NCBI RefSeq assembly: GCF_020881035.1 | Contig: NZ_JAJITC010000009.1 | Location: 62,001 to 126,000 of the forward strand | Direction: 5' to 3' | Source: Paraburkholderia translucens | GTDB taxonomy: Bacteria; Pseudomonadota; Gammaproteobacteria; Burkholderiales; Burkholderiaceae | Length of the DNA: 64,000 bases | In this document: one piece after another, positions 24,764-32,617 of the stretch | Position numbering within the stretch: position 1 is the first letter of the stretch | Layout: each line of letters opens with the position of its first letter | Notes under the pieces: generated by a model | Told to the model about the DNA's origin: nothing | The model's database searches: none | The model's input: only the letters and a program-made list of their open reading frames with translations | Made by a program: the position numbers and the translations under genes

Positions 24764-25869
24764 TATGCCTTCGAGGATTGCGCAGCGTAGGGCTCGGCTG
24801 GCTGGCCTGCGATCGGGCTTGCGTGACCCGCACCGCTTGCACCGCGCGCTGCCTGTTCGAGAGAACCCGCGTTCTCTTCCATCGCTCGCGCCAGGCGCTC
24901 CAGCACGCCGTTTTTGACGGCATCATACCCGCGTTTGATGGCCCACTCAAACGCGTAGGCATCGGCGGAACCGTGGCTTTTTATCACGAGGCCGCGCAAG
25001 CCGAGCAGCGCGGCGCCATTGTATTGCCGATGATCGACGCGTTTCTTGAAACGCATCAATACCGGCAGCGCGAGAAACGCCATCACCTTGGTCAGCCATG
25101 ACCGGCCGAACTCTTCCTTGATGATGTTGGACAGCATCTGCGCAAGACCTTCCGACGTCTTCAGCGCGACATTGCCGACAAAGCCATCGCAGACGATCAC
25201 GTCGACGGTGCCCTTGTAGATGTCGTCGCCTTCGACATTGCCGTGAAAGTTCAGTGTACTCGCACGCAGCAGTTCGCCGGCGCGTTTGATGATGTCGTTG
25301 CCCTTGATGACTTCTTCGCCGATGTTGAGCAGACCAATGGTAGGCCGCTCCTTGCCCTCGAGCGCGGACACGAGCGCGTGCCCCATCTCGGCGAACTGCA
25401 GCAGATGCTGCGGCTCGCAGTCGACGTTGGCGCCCAGATCGAGCATCATCGTGTAGCCGGTGGGATTGGGCAGGGCAGACGCGATGGCCGGACGTTCAAT
25501 GCCCGCCAGCGTTTTCAGCACGTAACGCGAGACCGCCATCAGTGCGCCGGTATTGCCGGCGGAAATACAGGCTTGCGCATCTCCTTCCTTGACGCGGTTC
25601 AACGCCACGCGCATCGACGAATCTTTTTTCTTGCGCAGCGCGACCTCGACCGGATCGTCCATCGCGACGACCTCGGTAGCCGGCACGACGGTGAGCGCCG
25701 CCAGGTCCTGAGCCTTGAGCTTCTTCAGCTGTGCACGAATCGCACCTTCAATGCCGACGAGCAGCAACTGCGCATCGGGATGCGAACGAACGAAGTTGAC
25801 GGCAGCGGGAACGGTCACGGACGGGCCGTGGTCGCCACCCATGCAATCTATCGTGAGCTTTACTGTCAT
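24763..25869 (-). CDS. plsX: Phosphate acyltransferase PlsX
   Basis: PlsX converts acyl-ACP to acyl-phosphate for phospholipid synthesis. The 368-residue product begins KLTIDCMGGDHGPSVTVPA, has SAGNTGALMAVS near residue 102 and VVCDGFVGNVALKTSEG near 215. The last 30 residues are an Ala/Ser/Gly-rich tail. It is the head of the coupled plsX-fabH pair and is separated from rpmF by a terminator at 25941-25970. Confidence 0.97.
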   Translation of the reverse strand: MTVKLTIDCMGGDHGPSVTVPAAVNFVRSHPDAQLLLVGIEGAIRAQLKKLKAQDLAALTVVPATEVVAMDDPVEVALRKKKDSSMRVALNRVKEGDAQACISAGNTGALMAVSRYVLKTLAGIERPAIASALPNPTGYTMMLDLGANVDCEPQHLLQFAEMGHALVSALEGKERPTIGLLNIGEEVIKGNDIIKRAGELLRASTLNFHGNVEGDDIYKGTVDVIVCDGFVGNVALKTSEGLAQMLSNIIKEEFGRSWLTKVMAFLALPVLMRFKKRVDHRQYNGAALLGLRGLVIKSHGSADAYAFEWAIKRGYDAVKNGVLERLARAMEENAGSLEQAARGASGAGHASPIAGQPAEPYAAQSSKA

Positions 25870-25940
25870 GGAGTGCGACGAATTTCAGACGCTCTGCTTG
25901 GGATCGCGGGAAGCGCTAAGGCGCCAACTGCGATCGACAC

Positions 25941-25970
25941 AAAAAAGCGGCAATTGAATGCCGCCTTTTT
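25941..25970. terminator. Terminator between rpmF and plsX
   Basis: GCGGCA (25947-25952) pairs with TGCCGC (25959-25964) around a 6-nt loop, flanked by AAAAAA on the left and TTTTT on the right. It is symmetrical. On the minus strand it follows rpmF, so yceD-rpmF transcripts probably end or are attenuated here before plsX. Confidence 0.8.
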
Positions 25971-26040
25971 GCCGAACCAGGAAAATGTCAAGCGAGCCGA
26001 TCGCTGCGCGAAACGCCACAGGGCGCATCGCAGTCAACGA

Positions 26041-26220
26041 TTAGTCGTTCTTCGTCTTGACGACTTTCTTGCCGCGATAGTAGCCGTTCGGGCTGATGTG
26101 GTGACGCAGATGCACTTCGCCCGTGCTCGGCTCGACAGCCAGCGGCGCCGCCGTCAGGAAATCGTGCGAACGGTGCATGCCGCGCTTCGACGGCGACTTC
26201 TTGTTTTGTTGAACTGCCAT
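26041..26220 (-). CDS. rpmF: 50S ribosomal protein L32
   Basis: A 59-residue basic protein starting MAVQQNKKSPSKRGMHRSHD and containing LRHHISPNGYYRGKKVVK, as in E. coli L32. It lacks the cysteine pairs of zinc-binding L32 forms, like the E. coli version. ATG 26220 is chosen over an upstream in-frame start at 26256. It follows yceD, as in E. coli. Confidence 0.97.
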   Translation of the reverse strand: MAVQQNKKSPSKRGMHRSHDFLTAAPLAVEPSTGEVHLRHHISPNGYYRGKKVVKTKND

Positions 26221-26322
26221 GACTAAAACTCCAAAAAATTTTCCGAATTCTAACACAGCCCGATACGGTCTTAACTACTGGCCAAATGGCCAATATGCCC
26301 ACATCGCGCCCCCTGCAACTGT

Positions 26323-26979
26323 TTAGTGCTTCTTGCCGCCCTGTTCGTCGCGCTTGAGACTTTCGAGCGCCGCGAACGGATTGCGCCGCTCGTTGGACTG
26401 ATTCGGCTCGCTGGCATCGCCAGCCTCGTTCCGCGCGGCTTCGTCGCCTTCGCTTTCGCTGCCGTCGGTGCCCGAGACAAGGCTCTCATGCACTTCAGGA
26501 CAGACCTCGTGTTTGGGCACGAGGGGCAAGGAAAGCAACAACTCTTCTTCGATCAAGTCGATGAGATCGAACTGACGCGAGCCCACGATCACCTCGACTT
26601 CATCTTCGTCCAGCGGAAACTCTTCGGCCTCCGCCTCCGTATTGACGATCCGGTAAGTTGCATCGACGTTGAACGCCTGCGAATACGGCGTCAAGCACCG
26701 CTGGCATTCGAGCCACGTGACGCCGTGGATCGCCAGCCGCAGATAAGGCTGCGGACCTTCGGTACCATCGTCCTGCAATTCCGGCTGCGTCGTCCCTTCG
26801 GCCTGCCATGTGAACGCGGTGTCGCGATCTGGCGCTTCCGCAGGGATTTCGTTTAACATGCGCGGCAGTTGCGAGACGCGCACGACACCCGCGGCCTGAC
26901 GCCCGCTCCGCGCAAATTCGAACAGATCGAGTTCATGCGGGTCGGGCAGACCTGCAGGTTTGCCAGGATGTTGAGTCAT
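26323..26979 (-). CDS. yceD: YceD family (DUF177) protein
   Basis: The 218-residue protein belongs to the DUF177/YceD family, which is coupled to rpmF across bacteria and in plants is needed for 23S rRNA accumulation. The family features are the LECQRCLTPY segment near residue 90 and the VEVIVGSRQFDLIDLIEEELLLSLPL region (two parts, about 125-150) followed by the CxxxH-type KHEVCPEVH. The C-terminus is hydrophilic and ends GGKKH. Start ATG 26979 (MTQHPGKPAG). Divergent from maf. Confidence 0.9.
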   Translation of the reverse strand: MTQHPGKPAGLPDPHELDLFEFARSGRQAAGVVRVSQLPRMLNEIPAEAPDRDTAFTWQAEGTTQPELQDDGTEGPQPYLRLAIHGVTWLECQRCLTPYSQAFNVDATYRIVNTEAEAEEFPLDEDEVEVIVGSRQFDLIDLIEEELLLSLPLVPKHEVCPEVHESLVSGTDGSESEGDEAARNEAGDASEPNQSNERRNPFAALESLKRDEQGGKKH

Positions 26980-27284
26980 GTGCGCTCCTGCGTCGGCAAA
27001 CCAAACATATTGCCGGGGTGATCCGCGAAGGACGATCAGATCCGCCGCGAAGATAATCCGGTGTGCGAGGCAGCCAGCGAAGCCCGCAGCCATTATGTCC
27101 GACCCTGCTGCGCTTTCTTTAACCCTCCGAAAGCCGCGAAACGCGCCGGGACCCTTCAAGCGCAAGCATACCGTGAAAAGCCCAAAATCATATCCGTTTT
27201 GTCTTTTCGAGTCAAACACTTAAGCCCGTACGCGCGCGCCTCTCGCGACCCCGTACGACCCGCCTCCCCCGTTGCCCGCACATC
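26980..27284. other. Divergent promoter region between yceD and maf (305 bp)
   Basis: No gene is supported. The region must hold promoters for yceD-rpmF to the left and maf to the right. An A/T-rich stretch at about 27170-27225 is the best candidate for promoter elements but no clean -35/-10 pair was found by eye. Confidence 0.4.
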
Positions 27285-27902
27285 ATGCCTGATTCCTCCA
27301 AACGCCCGCCACGCCTGGTTCTGGCGTCGAGTTCGCAGTATCGCCGCAAGTTGCTCGAACGCCTGCGCGTGCCGTTCGACGTCGTCGTGCCCGCGATCGA
27401 CGAAACCCCACTCGCCGGCGAAACACCCGAAGCCACCGCACTGCGCCTCGCCGAAGCCAAAGCCCGCGCGGTCGCCCAAGTGCTCGCCCACGACGAACGC
27501 GCGCTGGTGATCGGCTCCGACCAGGTCGCCACCTACGACGGTCTGCAGATCGGCAAGCCCGGCACGCACGACAGGGCTCTCGCGCAATTGCAGGCGATGC
27601 GCGGCCGCGACGTACTGTTTCATAGTGCGCTGTGCCTGTTCGACAGTGCGTCGGACTGCGCGCAAACCGTCGACGTGATCACCCGCGTGCGCTTCCGCAA
27701 CCTGCCGGACGCGGCGCTCGACGCCTATCTGCATGCCGAAACGCCGTACGACGTGGCCGGCAGCGCCAAATCGGAAGGGCTTGGCATCGCACTGCTCGAC
27801 GCCATCCATTCCGACGACCCGACTGCGCTCGTCGGCCTGCCGCTGATCGCGCTGTCGAGCATGCTGCTCGCGGCCGACTATCCGCTTCTGGGGGCGCGAT
27901 GA
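27285..27902 (+). CDS. yceF: Maf-family nucleotide pyrophosphatase, YceF type
   Basis: Maf proteins hydrolyse non-canonical nucleoside triphosphates; the YceF branch prefers 7-methyl-GTP. The 205-residue product aligns by eye with E. coli YceF throughout: LASSSQYRRKLLERLRVPFD at the start, VIGSDQVATYDG near residue 68, AGSAKSEGLGIALLD near 155 and GLPLIALSSML near 183. In E. coli yceF likewise lies divergent from yceD-rpmF-plsX. Its TGA overlaps the ATG of the next gene. Confidence 0.93.
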   Translation: MPDSSKRPPRLVLASSSQYRRKLLERLRVPFDVVVPAIDETPLAGETPEATALRLAEAKARAVAQVLAHDERALVIGSDQVATYDGLQIGKPGTHDRALAQLQAMRGRDVLFHSALCLFDSASDCAQTVDVITRVRFRNLPDAALDAYLHAETPYDVAGSAKSEGLGIALLDAIHSDDPTALVGLPLIALSSMLLAADYPLLGAR

Positions 27903-28618
27903 CCGGCACGCTCTATCTGATTCCAAATACGCTCGGCGAAGGCGACGCAAGCGCGCTCGAGCTGGTGCTGCCCGCGCCCGTGCGCGCCCGCGCGGCGTCG
28001 CTGCACTATTACATTGGTGAAAACGCGAAAACAACGCGCGCGTTCCTGAAAAAGGTCGGCACCGAGCGGCCCATTCAGGAAATCGAGATTCGCGAACTGA
28101 ACGTCAATACGCCAGCCGGCGAGATCGACAAGCTGCTCGCGCCGCTGCTCGCAGGCACAGATGCAGGCCTCGTTTCCGAAGCCGGCTGCCCAGCGGTCGC
28201 CGATCCGGGCGCGCTGCTCGTGCGTCGCGCGCACGAACGCGGCGTTAAGGTCGTGCCGCTGGTCGGGCCGAGTTCGATTCTGCTTGCGCTGATGGCATCG
28301 GGGCTGAACGGCCAGAGCTTCGCGTTTCACGGCTACCTGCCCGTCGACGCCGCCGAGCGCGCCAAGCGGCTGCGCGATCTCGAGCAACAGTCGCGCAAGA
28401 GCAGGCAGACGCAGATTTTCATCGAAACACCGTACCGGAACCGCGCGTTGCTCGATACCTTACTGGCCACCTGCGGGCCCTCGACGCTTGTCTGCGTGGC
28501 GGTTGATCTGACGCTCCCGACTGAAGTGATCGCGAGCCGGACGGTGAGCGACTGGAAAAAAAAGTCCGACATCGAACTGCACAAGCGGCCGGCGATTTTC
28601 CTGATTCTGGCGGCCTGA
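27899..28618 (+). CDS. SAM-dependent methyltransferase of the tetrapyrrole methylase (RsmI-like) fold
   Basis: A 239-residue member of the TP_methylase family (PF00590). Seen motifs are GTLYLIPNTLGEGDASALE at the N-terminus, LVSEAGCPAVADPGALLVR near residue 90 and VVPLVGPSSILLALMASGLNGQSF after it. This is the RsmI-like SAM-binding set, but the N-terminus and the short C-terminus differ from true RsmI, which makes the 2'-O-methyl of 16S C1402; I expect a paralogue with an unassigned substrate. ATG at 27899 overlaps the maf stop (ATGA), so the two are coupled. Confidence 0.85.
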   Translation: MTGTLYLIPNTLGEGDASALELVLPAPVRARAASLHYYIGENAKTTRAFLKKVGTERPIQEIEIRELNVNTPAGEIDKLLAPLLAGTDAGLVSEAGCPAVADPGALLVRRAHERGVKVVPLVGPSSILLALMASGLNGQSFAFHGYLPVDAAERAKRLRDLEQQSRKSRQTQIFIETPYRNRALLDTLLATCGPSTLVCVAVDLTLPTEVIASRTVSDWKKKSDIELHKRPAIFLILAA

Positions 28619-28674
28619 GCGCAGGCGACGGTCAGCATGAACATCTGCCAGAGAGGAAACACCTGCACCAGGAC

Positions 28675-28713
28675 AAAGCCCGCGCAACAGACCAAATCGA
28701 TTGCGCGGGCTTT
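28675..28713. terminator. Bidirectional terminator between methyltransferase gene and sppA
   Basis: AAAGCCCGCGCAA (28675-28687) pairs with TTGCGCGGGCTTT (28701-28713), a 13-bp perfect stem with a 13-nt loop, between two convergent genes. T-runs occur on both exits. Confidence 0.88.
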
Positions 28714-28732
28714 CTCTCTTGTAACTGCCAGC

Positions 28733-29734
28733 TCAACGCAGATTCATCTTCTCGCCAAGCGCCATCGCGCGAACTGCGCCGGCGCCGAGCGCTGCGCCGA
28801 ATTTACGGGCAACGCGGTCCGTAATGCTCTCTTTTACCGTGTAATCGACGATATCCGGTGCCTTGAAGATTTCACGCGCAACGTAGTCTGCGTCGCCGAA
28901 ACCGTCCGCGAGACCTAGTTCGACGCTCTTCTGCCCCGTCCAGAACAGACCGGAGAACATATCCGGCGTCTCATGCAGACGCTTGCCGCGCCCCTGACGC
29001 ACCGCGTCGATGAACTGGGCGTGGATCTGATCGAGCATATCCTGCGCATGCGCGTCCATCTTCGGGGTTTCCGGCGAGAACGGATCGAAAAATCCCTTGT
29101 TCTCACCCGATGTGTGCAACCGGCGTTGAATCCCCAATTTGTCCATCAGCCCGGTGAAACCGAAGCTATCCATTAGCACGCCGATCGAACCGACGATGCT
29201 CGCCTTGTCGACATAGATCTTCTCTGCCGCCGCGGCCGCGTAGTAGCCGCCTGATGCGCACATATCGCCGACCACAACATACAGCGGAATCGACGGATAT
29301 TTGCCGCGCAGCCGCCGAATCTCGCTGTTGATGATACCCGCCTGCACCGGACTGCCGCCCGGGCTGTTGCAGTAAAGGATCACCCCGGCGGTATCGGAGT
29401 CTTCGAAGGCGGAATCGAGCGCGGTGTTGATATCTTCGGCGTTCGCATTCGCATCCGTCGCGATTTCGCCGTTAAGCGACACCATTGCCGTATGACGGCC
29501 AGTAGTGGCGACCCGCTCGCCCGAGAAGGTCAGTACACCCCAAACCGCCAGGGCGAGCACCACGAGAAACACAAGGCGGAAGAAAATCCGCCAACGCCGC
29601 GCGGCGCGTTGCTCGTTGATCGCGGCGAGCGCGATGCGCTCGAGCGCGGCCCGTTCCCAGCCCGGCTCGTCGGCGGGCGCACGGGAACGGCCGCCCGAGC
29701 TTGGGTCCTTTTCGGGGGTCAAATTGTCGGACAT
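28733..29734 (-). CDS. sppA: Signal peptide peptidase, S49 family (short SppA/SohB type)
   Basis: An inner-membrane serine protease that degrades residual signal peptides. The 333-residue product has a cytoplasmic head, one membrane segment (about 49-67) and a ClpP-like periplasmic domain. The Ser-Lys dyad is Ser161 (CASGGYY) and Lys213 (SGENKGFF), 52 residues apart, as in the Bacillus-type SppA. YCNSPGGSP near residue 121 is the oxyanion-side motif. It ends the minus-strand rluC-HAD-Rieske-sppA string, about 30 bp after the Rieske gene. Confidence 0.94.
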   Translation of the reverse strand: MSDNLTPEKDPSSGGRSRAPADEPGWERAALERIALAAINEQRAARRWRIFFRLVFLVVLALAVWGVLTFSGERVATTGRHTAMVSLNGEIATDANANAEDINTALDSAFEDSDTAGVILYCNSPGGSPVQAGIINSEIRRLRGKYPSIPLYVVVGDMCASGGYYAAAAAEKIYVDKASIVGSIGVLMDSFGFTGLMDKLGIQRRLHTSGENKGFFDPFSPETPKMDAHAQDMLDQIHAQFIDAVRQGRGKRLHETPDMFSGLFWTGQKSVELGLADGFGDADYVAREIFKAPDIVDYTVKESITDRVARKFGAALGAGAVRAMALGEKMNLR

Positions 29735-29763
29735 GCGGACAGTGGGAAAGATTGAACAGGAGA

Positions 29764-30180
29764 TCAGCGCGTGACCGGCAGCAATTCGCCGTCAGGCAGC
29801 CAGAATACCGCACGCCCTGCGGGCGTATCGCGCTCTTCGACATGGAGGGGGCGCAATCTGCCCCCGCGACACGGACCACCAACGCATTTGCCGGTATCCG
29901 GTGCGTAGATCGCGCCATGGGTCGCGCACATCAAGTATAAACCGGACGATTCGAAGAACTGCCCTTCCTGCCAGTCAAGCTCCATCGGCACGTGGGCACA
30001 GCGGTTCAGATAGCCATATGCGCGGCCGTCATAGCGGACGAAAAAAACCACGACATCCTGCTCGCCGAGCCGCGCATCGCGCCGGATGCCGTCGCCGCCA
30101 TCGACCAGCTCGTCGGCCGCGCAGATGCGCACCACCGGCGCAGCGATGGAAGCAGCGGTGTCCACGCGGTCGGCGCTCAT
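29764..30180 (-). CDS. Rieske [2Fe-2S] domain protein
   Basis: A 138-residue soluble Rieske ferredoxin-like protein. The cluster ligands are visible as Cys-x-His in NRCAHVPMEL and Cys-x2-His in LMCATHGAIY, about 17 residues apart. A C-terminal GKCVGGPCRGGRL loop completes the domain. No membrane anchor or signal is present, so it is not the bc1 subunit; an electron-carrier or regulatory role is possible. It is translationally coupled to the HAD phosphatase gene (ATGA overlap at 30177-30180). Confidence 0.9.
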   Translation of the reverse strand: MSADRVDTAASIAAPVVRICAADELVDGGDGIRRDARLGEQDVVVFFVRYDGRAYGYLNRCAHVPMELDWQEGQFFESSGLYLMCATHGAIYAPDTGKCVGGPCRGGRLRPLHVEERDTPAGRAVFWLPDGELLPVTR

Positions 30181-30836
30181 GCGTTCTCCCGCAGCCAGCC
30201 CGACAAATCGCTGACGCTCGCCGCGACGAACTTCGGCGACATTGCATTCAGCGAATTCGCCGGATGCGCGCCGTAAGTTACCCCAATCCCCGCCACGCCG
30301 GCGTTGAGCGCCATCTGCAGATCGTGCGTCGTATCGCCGATCATTACCGTGCGCGCGGTGTCCTGCCCCAATTCGCGAGTCAGTTCGTGCAGCATCGCAG
30401 GGTGCGGCTTCGAGAAGGTTTCGTCAGCGCAGCGCGTGCCGTCGAACAGGCTCGTCAGGCGTGCCTGGTCAAGCGCACGGTTCAGGCCAACGCGACTCTT
30501 GCCGGTCGCGACCGCGAGCAGATAGCCGAGGTCGCGCAACTCCTGAAGCATCTCACGCACGCCCGGGAACAGCTCGGTCGTCTGGTCCTTCACCAGATAA
30601 TGAAAGCGGTAGCGCTCTGATAGGCGCGGATAGTCGGCAGGATCGAGCGTCGGCGCGGCAAGCTGCAGCGCGTCGCGCAGGCCGAGGCCGATCACGTAGC
30701 TCGCGGCTTCGTCGGCGGGAACCGGCAGGCCGAGATCCCGACACGCTGCCTGGATGCTGCGGGTGATGTGCACGGTCGAATCCATCAGCGTGCCGTCCCA
30801 GTCAAAGACGATCAGATCAAATTGCTCTCTAGCCAT
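30177..30836 (-). CDS. HAD-superfamily phosphatase, phosphoglycolate phosphatase-like
   Basis: A 219-residue HAD subfamily IA hydrolase. Motif I is FDWDGTLMDST (Asp nucleophile), motif II the Thr in ATGKSR near residue 115, motif III Lys in FSKPHPAML near 148, and motif IV IGDTTHDLQMA near 170. Such proteins downstream of rluC are often annotated as Gph, but the substrate cannot be fixed from the sequence. The ATG at 30836 lies inside the end of rluC (8-bp overlap), so translation is coupled. Confidence 0.88.
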   Translation of the reverse strand: MAREQFDLIVFDWDGTLMDSTVHITRSIQAACRDLGLPVPADEAASYVIGLGLRDALQLAAPTLDPADYPRLSERYRFHYLVKDQTTELFPGVREMLQELRDLGYLLAVATGKSRVGLNRALDQARLTSLFDGTRCADETFSKPHPAMLHELTRELGQDTARTVMIGDTTHDLQMALNAGVAGIGVTYGAHPANSLNAMSPKFVAASVSDLSGWLRENA

Positions 30837-31878
30837 GCAAGGTCGTCTCCGGGTTGGACCCAGTGCGTAGTTCATTGAGTTGTTGGATAAAGCCGCGGCA
30901 ATCGGCCGGCAACGGCGCATCCAGCTGCAGCGGCGCGCCAGTGGCCGGATGCGTCAGCTTGAGCCGGAAGGCGTGCAAAAACATGCGCTTGATGCCCGGC
31001 TTCGCGTTGGCACGCGCAAGCGCCTTGTTCAGCGCGAAATCGCCATATTTCGCGTCGCCGACGATCGGCAGCTCCAGATGTTGCAGATGAACGCGAATCT
31101 GGTGTGTGCGCCCCGTCTTCAGCTCGGCCTCCAGCAGCGCATAATGCGGCCAGCGGTCGATCAGATTGAAGACCGTGTGGGAAGCGAGACCATCGGCTTG
31201 CACCCGGACGCGGCGCTCGCCGTCGGCGGTCAGGTACTTGTGCAGCGGTTCCTTCACCGCGCGGCGGCGGCCCCAGTCGCTCGACCATTCGCCGTGCACG
31301 CATGCGTAGTAGCGCTTGTCCATCCGGTTCTCGCGAATCTGCTCATGCAGATTGACGAGCGCCGCGCGCTTCTTTGCGAGCATCAGGATGCCCGAGGTCT
31401 CGCGATCCAACCGATGCACGAGTTCGAGGAATTTCGCCTGCGGCCGCGCCTCGCGCATCTGTTCGATCACGCCGAACGCAACACCGCTGCCGCCGTGCAC
31501 CGCGACGCCAGCCGGCTTGTCGATCACAAGCAGATGCTCGTCTTCGAACAGGATGTGAAAGCCGCCGGCGGGCACCGGCACATGCGCCGCGGCTTCGTTC
31601 GGCCGGGCGACGCGGATCGGCGGCACACGCACGAGATCGCCCAGTTCGAGACGGTATTGCGCATCGATCCGGCCCTTGTTCACGCGCACCTCGCCGCTGC
31701 GCAGGATCCGGTAGATATGGCTTTTGGGCACGCCCTTGCAAACGCGCAGCAGGAAATTGTCGATGCGCTGACCGGCCGCGCTGTCGTCGATTTCGATCAG
31801 CGAGACCTGGTCGCTCGAAACCGAGCCTTCGACCGCGCCCGCAACCGATCTCTGGGAAGTTTTGCCTAACTCTTTCAT
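30829..31878 (-). CDS. rluC: 23S rRNA pseudouridine synthase RluC
   Basis: RluC isomerises uridines 955, 2504 and 2580 (E. coli numbering) in 23S rRNA. The 349-residue protein has an S4 RNA-binding domain at about 35-90 (QRIDNFLLRVCKGVPKSHI) and the catalytic domain with Asp in HRLDRETSGIL near residue 160, plus TGRTHQIRVHLQHL near 255. It is divergent from rne, as in E. coli where rluC and rne share an intergenic region. First gene of a four-gene string with HAD, Rieske and sppA. Confidence 0.95.
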   Translation of the reverse strand: MKELGKTSQRSVAGAVEGSVSSDQVSLIEIDDSAAGQRIDNFLLRVCKGVPKSHIYRILRSGEVRVNKGRIDAQYRLELGDLVRVPPIRVARPNEAAAHVPVPAGGFHILFEDEHLLVIDKPAGVAVHGGSGVAFGVIEQMREARPQAKFLELVHRLDRETSGILMLAKKRAALVNLHEQIRENRMDKRYYACVHGEWSSDWGRRRAVKEPLHKYLTADGERRVRVQADGLASHTVFNLIDRWPHYALLEAELKTGRTHQIRVHLQHLELPIVGDAKYGDFALNKALARANAKPGIKRMFLHAFRLKLTHPATGAPLQLDAPLPADCRGFIQQLNELRTGSNPETTLHG

Positions 31879-32617
31879 TCTGAATATAATTTGCCCAGCA
31901 GTCCGCGACGGCCGGCGCAGTGTTCGCGCAGTGTCCGGAATGCGGGTGGATTGCGCGAGCGCAAGCGATAAACCATTATTTTACTTGCGCCGGGGTCTGG
32001 TTGCTCACCCTGAAAATGAGATGCAACAAGTTGCACGCGCGAAGTCAGCACCCGGCAGGGACGGCGCCCACAGGCGCATTCGGTCAAGGTCGGCTTCGAC
32101 GGTAACGGAATCTTGGTAAAAAAGAATTTAGCTTTCAGCTTCGTGATCCGGGTGGTATGACGCCCTGCTGGACGAAGCTGCAAGTCGCGAAAATACGGCG
32201 TGCGCCCGAGGCGTCTTGTAGAAAGTACAAGACATGGCGACGTCAAAAGAAGGCGAGACACCCCCGGCAGGAAAAGACGCGCCGCCTGCGCGAACTTCCC
32301 GTTGCGGCATGACCGCGGACTTTGGCCCTTTGCTCGCGCGCCCATCTGGCGCGCCGGCACCCCAGGCCGAAGGCTTATGAAGGTCTGCTGGCAAAACGCG
32401 GCGTGTCAGGCCATGATTTGAAGCCGTGTTCGCATGTGCCCTGCGGCACCGCGCCCTTCTTTTTATTGGGCGCGGGCCCTCTCAGGCAATTCTCCCGCCA
32501 TCTTTCCCGCTCCAGCGTGCTTGTGAAAACACAATAAGACGCGGCACGCCTGCCTTCTCCGCTCTCGCGACTGACAACCGCGCAGCCGGACCGGCGAGGC
32601 CGCTCTGGAGTCGTTCA
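31879..32617 (+). promoter_or_regulatory. rluC-rne intergenic region and long rne leader (739 bp)
   Basis: No convincing gene. The region separates divergent rluC and rne, and probably includes an unusually long rne 5' leader, as known for rne of E. coli (361 nt). It holds a 14-bp inverted repeat TGCAAC-AA-GTTGCA (32022-32035) and, close to rne, two consecutive hairpins (32436-32475). The tract 32110-32135 is AT-rich and could contain the rne promoter, but no good -35/-10 pair stands out. Confidence 0.55.
32436..32475 (+). promoter_or_regulatory. Twin hairpins in the rne leader, one with a U-rich loop
   Basis: GTGCC-CTGC-GGCAC (32436-32449) is followed by CCGCGCCC (32449-32456) pairing with GGGCGCGG (32468-32475) around the loop TTCTTTTTATT. 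The second is an 8-bp perfect stem with an 11-nt pyrimidine-rich loop, about 140 nt before the rne start. In E. coli, leader hairpins with single-stranded U-rich parts let RNase E sense and degrade its own message. Equivalence here is inferred. Without a downstream U-run it is not a classic terminator. Confidence 0.5.
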
